Origin: Bacteroidales bacterium
GTDB lineage: Bacteria; Bacteroidota; Bacteroidia; Bacteroidales; UBA4417
Assembly: GCA_030654075.1 (NCBI GenBank)
Contig: JAURYB010000179.1
Span: forward strand, 1 to 47,882
DNA length: 47,882 bases
Direction: 5' to 3'
Below are positions 1 through 7,518 of this stretch, piece after piece. Below the pieces are notes generated by a model. The model saw nothing but the letters and a program-made list of their open reading frames with translations, did no database searches and had not been told where the DNA came from. Both the position numbers and the translations under genes were made by a program. The first letter of the stretch is position 1, and every line of letters begins with the position of its first letter.

Positions 1-522
1 CCTGTGAGTCAAAATTGGCTGATTTTGTCATGTTCGTTTCATAAATAAATTTAAATGCTCATAAGACAATTAGAATATAGATAAGTTTAAACCCATATCA
101 CTTTTTAACAAATTTTATTTTTTAACGGAGTGCGAAAGTAGACTTTTTGGAAGTAATGGTAGTTTTTTAACATTTTTTTAACAGAAATTAATAATTTGAA
201 AAATAAACAGTCTTATTAAAAGCTGTTTTAGCCACAGATTCCGCAGATTACACAGATTTCAGATTGCTTTCATCAGTTTTAAATGAAATTAGAGTTAAAT
301 AATTCAAATTTGTCTGTGAAACTTAGCAAAGTGTTCTCATCGAAGGTAATTTGTGAAATCTGCGGTATATAAATGTTTGTCAATACTTTAATTGAACTGA
401 TTAATTACATAGTTAGAATAAATGGCTACACGTTCTGAAAGGAGTGGCAGACCATATCGAATTGAAGAAAATCTTATGTGAAAACTATATCCGGGGCAAA
501 CCAAATACTAAAAAAAATACTA
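1..522. other. Non-coding left end with a CAGATT repeat
   Basis: I see no credible gene in these 522 bases. The DNA is very AT-rich. At 231-260 there are three imperfect tandem copies of a CACAGATT/CGCAGATT unit. An inverted copy of the middle part (ccgcagattacac at 241-253) lies at 353-365 with 12 of 13 bases matching. The pair could fold into a long-looped hairpin, but it looks more like a dispersed intergenic repeat. The neighbouring gene ends at 523 on the minus strand, so this region is downstream of it. Confidence 0.5.
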
Positions 523-1620
523 TCATCCCATAACCGAAACCCCGATTAACCTGCCAATTCCAAAAGTTATGGCAGCAGCGGCCAGCCCAAATAAAACCTG
601 TCTGAATCCTGAATACCACACACTTTTCCCGGTAAACAAAGTAATAGCAGAACCTATAAGGAAAAGCCCGAGTCCACTCAAAACTGTACTAAATAGGATA
701 GCTTTCATGCCGTTGGTAAAGAAAAATGGAATAACAGGAATTATAGCACCAACTGCAAATAATAAAAAGGATGTTACGGCTGCTTCCATAGCTGATCCTT
801 TTAACTCATCCGGATTTATACCTAATTCTTCTTTCACCAGAATTTTATGTGCCTCATCTGTATCAAGCATTACAAAAGCTGCCATTTTCTTTGCCTGTTC
901 TTCCGGTATTCCTTTTGACTGATAAATCAAAACCAGCTCTTTTTCCTCGCCTTCAGGGTTGGTTACCAGTTCATCCATTTCCAGCTGCATCTGATTTTCC
1001 GAAAGTTCCTGCGAGCTTTTCACCGATATCCACTCGCCCAAGGCCATTGATAACGCGCCTGCCAGCAGTCCTGCCATACCGGCCAATAAAACACCCTGTT
1101 GCCCGCTTGTAGCTCCTGCAATTCCCATTACCAGGCTGAAATTGGAAACCAGCCCGTCATTTCCGCCTAATACTGCCGCCCGTAAAGCATTGCCACCAAC
1201 AGAGCGATGCCGTTTTTCGAACCGTGCCAGGTCGGAGCCGGCAACTTTTGGATGATTGTTTAAAATATTTGTCAGGATAGAAACATGGGCCGTATCCGAA
1301 AGAGAAGGAATGGAATTGCTTTTCTTCCTGGCGCTGATAATGGATGAAGAAATGCTTTTTTCTGTATCCAGCAGCACGCCTAACAGGTAATTGTATCCTA
1401 ATACTTTGCCAATGGTTTTTAATATCTGGGCTCGTTTTGAAGGTGCCGGCATCAGAGAAATGTCAATATTGGCATTCTTCATAAATGCGACAGCATGGCT
1501 CAGCTCTATTTCGCTCATCTGAAAAAAGACATCCTTCACATTGGGGTCTTCTTCATTCTCGGCCAGCACTTTATAAAGAAAACTTGCGTCAATTTCGGTT
1601 TGAATATTTTTTAAATTCAT
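523..1620 (-). CDS. Ferritin-like/VIT1 fusion, probable iron (or manganese) transporter of the MbfA type
   Basis: Fusion of an N-terminal rubrerythrin/ferritin-like helical domain (about residues 5-115) to a VIT1/CCC1 membrane domain (about 135-365). The N-terminal part has a metal-ligand pattern with E9 and E39-x-x-H42. The membrane domain opens with GGNDGLVSNFSLVMGIAGA, close to the VIT1 signature, and has about five hydrophobic segments. Proteins of this architecture (Er-VIT1, membrane-bound ferritin A of alphaproteobacteria) are known to export iron under iron or peroxide stress; the direction here is inferred from that family. It is the last gene of a minus-strand metal/redox group and lies 72 bp from the gene upstream of it. 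The family is well supported; the cargo metal is not proven by sequence. Confidence 0.85.
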   Translation of the reverse strand: MNLKNIQTEIDASFLYKVLAENEEDPNVKDVFFQMSEIELSHAVAFMKNANIDISLMPAPSKRAQILKTIGKVLGYNYLLGVLLDTEKSISSSIISARKKSNSIPSLSDTAHVSILTNILNNHPKVAGSDLARFEKRHRSVGGNALRAAVLGGNDGLVSNFSLVMGIAGATSGQQGVLLAGMAGLLAGALSMALGEWISVKSSQELSENQMQLEMDELVTNPEGEEKELVLIYQSKGIPEEQAKKMAAFVMLDTDEAHKILVKEELGINPDELKGSAMEAAVTSFLLFAVGAIIPVIPFFFTNGMKAILFSTVLSGLGLFLIGSAITLFTGKSVWYSGFRQVLFGLAAAAITFGIGRLIGVSVMG

Positions 1621-1692
1621 CGTCCTGTTTTATTGTATTTAATAATTAAAATGTCAAAAATGTGCTTTATTCTGCTTTTCTGATCCCCTGAA

Positions 1693-2499
1693 TTATCGTT
1701 CTATAAAATCTTTCAGAGCACTTTCCAGGTCATGAATAGGTTTTAATGAAATTTCGGTGCCGCTTTCTCCGTGAAGTGAATAATCAAACGGATTATCGAG
1801 ATCTTTTATTAATAAGAACATATAAAAAATCAGGAAAGTAACCAGAAGTGTGAAAAACAGGGAGGCATAAAAAGGCTCAATACGAATAATTATTAATCCG
1901 AAGGCGACTAAAAATCCCATGGCTTCAAGTATAGCGTATGCCGATCCCACAAAATTGGTATCCCTGATCGTGTCAATCCGTAATATCATTTTTCTAAGGC
2001 TGTTCTGTTCATTTTTAAGCTTAATAATATAATTAGCCTGAACGCCATCCTTATCGAAATCAACGAAAAAATCATTCATCATACTGATCTTCATTAATAT
2101 GGATTGAGTCTTTTCTCTTTTGTAGAACCAATCGTTGAGCGAAATGATAAACGACTTCTGAAATTCAATAAACTCCAGAGCTGTCTTGGAATCTTTCGAT
2201 TTGTAAATTGTGTAAGTATCATCAAATAAAGTTTTGATGGATGCCGAAAGTTCACTGGGAATTTTTTCGCTTTCCTTATAATCTGAGAGTACCCCGCTGA
2301 TCAGAAACCCGATCAGGAAAATTGTGCCGGCTACCAAACTTGTGAAAAGAGCATTTAATTCCATGATCTCAAAACCCATTTTATGCGCGATGAACTTTAA
2401 CAAAGCGACAAAAAGCACCATCGGCATTATTTTAAAAGCAATTGACCATTTCTGCCAGATTCTTTTTGACGATTTGCTGATTACTTCAGGTGTATTCAT
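1693..2499 (-). CDS. Bestrophin-like (DUF4239-type) membrane protein
   Basis: A 268-residue inner-membrane protein with two hydrophobic segments near the N terminus (about 25-43 and 50-70) and two near 190-235, separated by a polar helical region. The segment GVLSDYKESEKIPSEL after the second membrane helix and the closing DLDNPF are the kind of motifs found in bestrophin-like/DUF4239 proteins, which are assumed to be anion channels. I assign it to that group with moderate confidence only, from motif placement. It sits between a b561-type cytochrome gene (103 bp) and the ferritin/VIT1 gene (72 bp), all minus strand, so it may be co-transcribed in a metal/redox operon. Substrate unknown. Confidence 0.5.
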   Translation of the reverse strand: MNTPEVISKSSKRIWQKWSIAFKIMPMVLFVALLKFIAHKMGFEIMELNALFTSLVAGTIFLIGFLISGVLSDYKESEKIPSELSASIKTLFDDTYTIYKSKDSKTALEFIEFQKSFIISLNDWFYKREKTQSILMKISMMNDFFVDFDKDGVQANYIIKLKNEQNSLRKMILRIDTIRDTNFVGSAYAILEAMGFLVAFGLIIIRIEPFYASLFFTLLVTFLIFYMFLLIKDLDNPFDYSLHGESGTEISLKPIHDLESALKDFIER

Positions 2500-2602
2500 G
2501 AGTACCAGAATTTATTATTTTGGTGAAAGTAGTTATTAATACAAGGATTTAAGTTTCCAGCCGAAATTCAGGAATGATGTGAAACGCTATTTCTTCATGG
2601 TA

Positions 2603-3322
2603 TCAATCCGAATCCTCGTCTTCATCCTCATTTACCTTAAGCTGCTGTTCGTTGTTTTCACTTTTAACATCAATATTTTGGTTAATCTCTGAATAAGGGA
2701 ATATGGCTATTGCCGAAATTATACCAATCGCAGCAAGAATTTTCTGAAATGTACTCAGTTGAACACTTTCTCCCTCAATGTTCTTGTAACCCGTAAACAT
2801 GGATTGCAATGTGCCGACCTTTCTGTTAGAGATAAAATCTACAAGGTTGCCCAGCAGATGGAAAATAACCAGAGCAATAACTACATTAACAGATATTTCA
2901 TGTATTTCTTTCAGTGCACCGGAAGACAAACCTATACTTACTGAACTGAAAAATCCCTGTCCCTTTGATGCGAGAAGCAACGAACCGGAGACTACAATCA
3001 TTAGTCCCAGCAGAATAATTCCCAGCATAACAAGTGCCGCAGCCGGATTATGTCCTGGTGAATGGCTTTTGCTTTTCTTCATATCAGTAAAGAAGGATTT
3101 TAGCGCCTTGAACCCGATCGGAAAATCGGAGAACCTGGAGTATTTAGGGCCTGCGAATCCCCATATAATCCTGAAAATCAGAAGTATTCCAACTGCATAT
3201 CCTACCGAGGAATGGATATGCAGCAGTTCTTCCTCTTCGGAAACGATGTAAGCAGCAACCATTCCAATGACTAACAGCCAATGGAAAATTCTTGTTGGTA
3301 AAGTCCAGATGTACGTTTTCAT
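2603..3322 (-). CDS. Cytochrome b561-family di-heme membrane protein
   Basis: A 239-residue protein resembling the b-type cytochrome subunits of Ni/Fe hydrogenases and thiosulfate reductases (PF01292-like). It begins with the typical TLPTRIFHWLLV segment, followed by HIHSSVGY, then a fourth-helix region ALKEIHE and IFHLLGN. Histidines at about 14, 35/37, 142 and 156 are the expected heme b ligands. About four transmembrane helices are followed by an extra hydrophobic segment and a strongly acidic tail (EDEDEDSD) that I do not know from the family. The protein would move electrons between the quinone pool and a soluble partner. No catalytic subunit is adjacent; the partner is unknown. It lies 44 bp downstream of the CDF gene and probably shares its transcript. 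Confidence 0.8.
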   Translation of the reverse strand: MKTYIWTLPTRIFHWLLVIGMVAAYIVSEEEELLHIHSSVGYAVGILLIFRIIWGFAGPKYSRFSDFPIGFKALKSFFTDMKKSKSHSPGHNPAAALVMLGIILLGLMIVVSGSLLLASKGQGFFSSVSIGLSSGALKEIHEISVNVVIALVIFHLLGNLVDFISNRKVGTLQSMFTGYKNIEGESVQLSTFQKILAAIGIISAIAIFPYSEINQNIDVKSENNEQQLKVNEDEDEDSD

Positions 3323-3366
3323 GGTTTAAATTTAGTTATTAGATTAAAGAAAATCAGTGAATTAGA

Positions 3367-4236
3367 CTAAATAATTTTTTGTAATTCTTCAGGTTCATAA
3401 TGAATCTGCACCTGGCAACGGTCAATCTTTTTACAGATATTCTCTTCAACTTTGTGCGATATCCTATGTGCGTCCCTTATGTTTAAATCGGGGTCTAAGT
3501 GTATTGTAACATTAACAAAAGTGTATGCCCCGGCTACCCGGACTTTTAAATCATGATAATAGCTAACCTCCGGAACTGATTTAATTAAGGCTGAGATATC
3601 TTCGCTCAGTGCAACTGGGCTGCTGTCGAGTAGCACATTAATTGCTCGTTTGCCTAGCCGGAATGAGACCGATAATACTATGATTGCAACTCCCATAGCT
3701 GCAATTGAATCAGCTGCGTAAATTCCGAAATTGGCACAAATCAATCCGATAAGCACAACCACGGAACTCCAGATATCTGTTGAAAAATGCAGTGCATCAG
3801 CTTCAAGAGCCTGGCTGTTGTATTTTCGTGCAACTTTGTATAAAGCACGCGACCGGGTTACATCAATGGCAATAGATGTAACTACAACAACATAACTCCA
3901 AACAGTAATCTGGATATGAGTATTGCCTGAAACAAGCCTGTTTATTGCCTCATAAACAATCCATACACAAGTGATAATAAGCAGCAGAGTTTCGATGAGA
4001 GCCGAGAAATTTTCAATTTTGCCATGCCCGAAATGATGTTCTTTGTCTGCCGGCTTATCCGATATACGGACTGAAAAGTAGGTTATTATCGCGGCTATAA
4101 GGTCCAACCCGGAATGCAATGCTTCTGAGAGAATGCCTAAGCTGCCTGTTAGAATACCAATTAAGAGTTTGAACCCGGTTAAAAAAATCGCAGCAACTAC
4201 CGAAATCCCGGCGACTCTTTTTTTTTCTTTTTCCAT
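3367..4236 (-). CDS. Cation diffusion facilitator (CDF) family metal exporter
   Basis: A 289-residue member of the CDF family, which exports Zn2+, Fe2+, Mn2+ or related ions in exchange for protons. Six transmembrane segments precede a cytoplasmic ferredoxin-like domain (about 205-289). The transport site is visible as H41-x3-D45 in helix 2 and H150-x3-D154 in helix 5, an HD-HD arrangement, instead of the DD-HD set of E. coli YiiP. The intracellular loop after helix 2 has the usual KEHHFGHGK cluster. HD-HD sites are common in zinc-selective members, but metal choice cannot be settled here. A small exported protein gene lies 126 bp upstream and a b561-type cytochrome gene 44 bp downstream, both on the same strand. 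Confidence 0.9.
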   Translation of the reverse strand: MEKEKKRVAGISVVAAIFLTGFKLLIGILTGSLGILSEALHSGLDLIAAIITYFSVRISDKPADKEHHFGHGKIENFSALIETLLLIITCVWIVYEAINRLVSGNTHIQITVWSYVVVVTSIAIDVTRSRALYKVARKYNSQALEADALHFSTDIWSSVVVLIGLICANFGIYAADSIAAMGVAIIVLSVSFRLGKRAINVLLDSSPVALSEDISALIKSVPEVSYYHDLKVRVAGAYTFVNVTIHLDPDLNIRDAHRISHKVEENICKKIDRCQVQIHYEPEELQKII

Positions 4237-4362
4237 ATTAATGGCAAGCTGTTTTTTAATCCTGCTGAAAAGTATTTCGTTCCTCTATATAACCGAAATG
4301 TTAAAAAAAACTCAGCCAAATCAATATTGTTGTTAAATCTATCTGGCCGGAAAATCAAGAAA

Positions 4363-4653
4363 CTAACAGGATTGTTTTGGCGGTTGCCAGATTGAACAGT
4401 GATATTGATCAGCAACTGGCCGAAATGCAGGGATTAATCCGAAATCTATTGAAGTGCTAATGCTTGAACCTGCACTGGTATTCTTATTGAAAAAATGGTC
4501 AGATATGGAAAGATGATGGTGCGATAGAGCTGAGCAATCAGTTTGTACCGGTATTAAATCTTTATTAAAGCAGGATGAGAAACTATCATCAAAGCTCAGG
4601 AGCAATGAGATTGCAACTGCTAAAATTGTCGAAATATATTTTAATTTCTTCAT
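4363..4653 (-). CDS. Small exported His-containing protein upstream of the CDF exporter
   Basis: A 96-residue product starting with a clear signal peptide (KKLKYISTILAVAISLLL, charged then hydrophobic). The mature part is short and polar, with a HHH run after an ALS segment, further His and Cys residues, and the ending SIWQPPKQSC. Small secreted proteins with a histidine patch and a terminal WQPPK-like motif occur next to heavy-metal efflux genes in Bacteroidota as far as I recall, which agrees with the CDF gene 126 bp downstream. A role as a periplasmic metal-binding accessory is inference. No Shine-Dalgarno is seen, which is normal in this phylum. An overlapping minus-strand frame at 4197-4415 has no such features. 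Confidence 0.6.
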   Translation of the reverse strand: MKKLKYISTILAVAISLLLSFDDSFSSCFNKDLIPVQTDCSALSHHHLSISDHFFNKNTSAGSSISTSIDFGLIPAFRPVADQYHCSIWQPPKQSC

Positions 4654-5287
4654 GCCCCAGCAAAATTATTAAAAAGATTCAATAGTAAGCAATAAAATCG
4701 GGGATTAATCCAGTGCTAATTTGCTGGTCAGACCTGGATTGTTTTTTGATTAAAAATGAATTTAATGTTTTGATATATAAACAGGAATTTATTGATTTGG
4801 TGGTGTTTTTTCAGATTTTTATCTGAAAGGATTTATGAAATTGTCTTTCTGGGACCTGGAAATATCATAAAAGTTAAAAACTGTAAAGGTTTTTTATAGC
4901 TGGATGTCGTTAATATTTAGTTTTAAAAAATGTATTTACCATAAATGGACTGTAAAAAGGCAACATATGCAGAATTGACAATATTACTTAACTAGCACCG
5001 TTTATTAATGTATATGGCAGAGATGTTGAACGAATAAATACCTTACTCATTCAATTACAGGCTGTTAATAAAATTGAGATAGTTGACAGGTTATTATCCT
5101 GTTGTATTAAAAGTCGTAAAATGGTATTCATTTACCTGAATAGGAGCGCTTAGCTATAAAAAATATGAAATTTAGAATGTTTCCAAATAACAATACCAGC
5201 CAATTCAGCGACTCAATTTGAGTAACTTTGAAAGGCTTCCTTTATGCAAATTCAGTTTCTATATGGAAACAAACAACATAAAAAGAT
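4654..5287. other. Long AT-rich gap between divergent metal and cytochrome operons
   Basis: This 634-base gap separates two divergent transcription units and must hold both promoters. A -7-like box is present at 5223-5230 (separate entry). A plus-strand frame open from 4992 to 5153 (54 codons, no good start) reads protein-like but matches nothing I recognise, and may be chance in AT-rich DNA. I see no RNA gene or strong hairpin. Confidence 0.4.
5223..5230 (+). promoter_or_regulatory. Candidate -7 promoter element of the cytochrome operon
   Basis: TAACTTTG fits the Bacteroidota primary-sigma -7 consensus TAnnTTTG and lies 57 bases before the start codon at 5288. No clear TTTG is found 19-21 bases upstream, so the -33 element is weak or the match is fortuitous. 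Confidence 0.35.
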
Positions 5288-6157
5288 ATGAATAAAACTG
5301 CCCATCGTATTTACCTTGCTGTATTATCATTGATAGTACTGCTTGCTTTGGCGGCGATTATCAATTACGGCTATTCATATTATAAAATCAGTATGGAAGA
5401 GCGGTTTTTTAGTCCCGATCACGCTTTGCTGAAACCTAGTGGCGTCCTTGGGCATGGAATGGGAATACTGGGCTCGGTTTTTATGATTCTGGGCGTTTCC
5501 CTGTATATGGTCAGGAAAAGATATCGGGTATTTTCCCGGATTGGTATTCTGAAACACTGGCTCGAATTTCATATATTTTTATGCACATTGGGTCCGATCC
5601 TGGTGCTTTTTCATACTTCCTTTAAATTCGGAGGTATGGTGGCAATCAGTTTCTGGAGCATGGTAGCCGTTTTCGTGAGTGGAATAGTGGGACGGTTTAT
5701 TTATATTCAGATACCACGAAGCATAGAAGGACGCGAACTTAGTTTAAACGAAATCAGGAGCCTGAAAGGTGATATTGGCGATACATTGATAAACGATATT
5801 CAGTTGGACGTGGAAAGCCACAGGGTAATTGTTGATTCAATAAAAGTAAAGTCCGAATACGACCATAGTAATTTCGTGGTACGCACGTTCAAAAAATATT
5901 TTGATGACCGTAGATCACTGCGGAAAGTGAGGTCTGTTATGAAAAAGAACAATCTTCCCAAATTGCAGCGAAACCAGGTGGTGGGCCTGGTAAAAAATGA
6001 GATTTCGTTGAACCGGAGGATTGAACGTCTTACGGTTATGCAGAATTTGTTCAAATACTGGCATGTGGCGCATTTACCATTTGCGCTTGTAATGCTGGTA
6101 ATAATGATTATACATGTTGGGGTTACAATTGCTTTCGGTTACAGATGGATATTTTAA
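5288..6157 (+). CDS. Membrane b-type cytochrome, first gene of the multiheme operon
   Basis: A 289-residue protein with about five transmembrane helices (approximately 8-28, 54-74, 92-112, 118-140 and 263-283) and a hydrophilic, basic loop at 145-255. Histidines lie within or at the ends of the helices: H56, H95, H109, H259, H262 and H276. WHVAHLPF before the last helix resembles the heme-binding segment of ferric reductase/b-type cytochrome proteins. It is likely an inner-membrane electron carrier linking the oxidoreductase encoded next to periplasmic cytochromes c, possibly via quinones. The next gene begins at the stop codon (TAATG), which indicates translational coupling. The number of hemes and the exact family are not certain. 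Confidence 0.65.
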   Translation: MNKTAHRIYLAVLSLIVLLALAAIINYGYSYYKISMEERFFSPDHALLKPSGVLGHGMGILGSVFMILGVSLYMVRKRYRVFSRIGILKHWLEFHIFLCTLGPILVLFHTSFKFGGMVAISFWSMVAVFVSGIVGRFIYIQIPRSIEGRELSLNEIRSLKGDIGDTLINDIQLDVESHRVIVDSIKVKSEYDHSNFVVRTFKKYFDDRRSLRKVRSVMKKNNLPKLQRNQVVGLVKNEISLNRRIERLTVMQNLFKYWHVAHLPFALVMLVIMIIHVGVTIAFGYRWIF

Positions 6158-7500
6158 TGATGAACGAACTACTCCTCGAAAAAGTTGTTATTTACTCTGT
6201 GGTAATTTTGTTTTGCCTCATTATTGTATTTATTTACCTGAGAAAGCAAAAAAAGGAATCCAAAGTTGTAGAAGAGAAAATTGTGATTGCTAAACGGGAT
6301 GGAATGTATGAGCCGGTATCTCTCCATCCGGTGATTGACGAAAATAGTTGTATCCGCACTGGCGCTTGTATCGCAGCATGCCCTGAACATGATATTCTCG
6401 GAATTAAAGATGGCAAGGCAACAACGATTAATGCATCCAAATGCATAGGACATGGAGCTTGTTTTCATGCCTGCCCTACTATGGCAATTACGCTGGTTAT
6501 TGGAACCGAAAAGCGCGGCGTTGAATTACCACACGTAAATCAGAACTTTGAGACTAATGTAGACGGGATATTTATCGCCGGAGAACTTGGGGGTATGGGT
6601 TTGATAAAAAATGCTGTTGAACAAGGCAAGCAGGCGGTGGAAAATATTGTAAAATCACTCCGCAAGAGCCACCAGGCAACGTATGATCTGGTGATTGTTG
6701 GCGCAGGCCCTGCCGGAATTGCAGCAGCACTTACAGCCCGAAAAAATAACCTGAACTTCCTGATAGTTGAGCAGGATTCGCTGGGTGGTACAGTTTTTAC
6801 TTTTCCACGGCAAAAGATAGTAATGACCTCAGCAATGGATCTGCCTTTATATGGTAAAGTTAAATTATTCGAAACCAGTAAATCCGCACTTCTTGATTTA
6901 TGGAATGCAGCACTGTCAAAAAATGATATTACAATTAAGGAACATACAAAAGTAGAATCCATCATACCTGAAAACGGATATTTTAATATTGAAACGATTA
7001 CAGGTGAGCACATTACTTCTAAAACCGTTTTGTTGGCAATAGGTCGCCGTGGAACTCCCCGCAAACTGGGAGTTGATGGGGAAGTACAGGAAAAAGTCGC
7101 CTACCGTTTACTGGAACCCGAAGACATAAAAAACAAAAATATATTAGTTGTCGGTGGCGGTGACTCAGCTATCGAATCTGCTTTATTACTGGCTGACCAG
7201 AATAATGTAACCCTTTCGTACCGAAGTGATGTTTTTAACAGGATTAAACCTAAAAACAGCGAAAAGATCAAGGACGCGATGATTTCAGGGAGAGTGAAAG
7301 TGCTTTTTAGTACTGAGCCTTTATATATTAACAAGGATTCAGTAGTTCTTACAACAAGTAAAAAAGGAGAGGAGCTTTATATCGAAAATGACCTGGTGTA
7401 CATCTTTGCCGGAGGTGAACTTCCTACTCAGTTTTTGCAAAAAGCTGGTGTTGAAATAACTAAAAAGTATGGAGAAGCCATTCTGAAACATCAAAATTAA
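6157..7500 (+). CDS. Membrane-anchored Fe-S/FAD NAD(P)-type oxidoreductase with permuted domain order
   Basis: Start chosen at 6157, where ATG overlaps the upstream TAA; an in-frame ATG at 6145 would overlap the previous gene. Numbering is from 6157. A membrane anchor (about 10-28) is followed by a ferredoxin-like domain with C65, C71, C75 and C96, C102, C106. Both motifs read C-x5-C-x3-CP, lacking the usual second cysteine (T68 and H99). A segment at 131-148 (FETNVDGIFIAGELGGMG) resembles the C-terminal FAD-closing motif of thioredoxin-reductase-like flavoproteins, yet it precedes the first dinucleotide fold GAGPAG (182-187). The NAD(P)-binding fold follows with GGGDSA (333-338). The redox CxxC of thioredoxin reductase is absent. 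It probably passes electrons between NAD(P)H and the adjacent cytochrome b; direction unknown. Confidence 0.75.
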   Translation: MMNELLLEKVVIYSVVILFCLIIVFIYLRKQKKESKVVEEKIVIAKRDGMYEPVSLHPVIDENSCIRTGACIAACPEHDILGIKDGKATTINASKCIGHGACFHACPTMAITLVIGTEKRGVELPHVNQNFETNVDGIFIAGELGGMGLIKNAVEQGKQAVENIVKSLRKSHQATYDLVIVGAGPAGIAAALTARKNNLNFLIVEQDSLGGTVFTFPRQKIVMTSAMDLPLYGKVKLFETSKSALLDLWNAALSKNDITIKEHTKVESIIPENGYFNIETITGEHITSKTVLLAIGRRGTPRKLGVDGEVQEKVAYRLLEPEDIKNKNILVVGGGDSAIESALLLADQNNVTLSYRSDVFNRIKPKNSEKIKDAMISGRVKVLFSTEPLYINKDSVVLTTSKKGEELYIENDLVYIFAGGELPTQFLQKAGVEITKKYGEAILKHQN

Positions 7501-7518
7501 TATTCAAGGTAAATTATA

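Noticed and set aside
422-481. 19-codon frame with an upstream A/T-rich region
   Set aside because: Too short and featureless to call a gene or leader peptide. It also faces a convergent gene end.
4197-4415. 72-codon minus-strand frame overlapping the CDF gene and the small exported protein
   Set aside because: It overlaps both better-supported genes and lacks any feature.
4992-5153. 54-codon plus-strand frame in the long gap before the cytochrome operon
   Set aside because: The translation looks protein-like, but it has no start codon in its first part, no recognisable similarity, and the length is not surprising in AT-rich DNA.
6540-7064. 174-codon minus-strand frame
   Set aside because: It is antisense to the Fe-S/FAD oxidoreductase, which has clear motifs. 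The antisense product has none.
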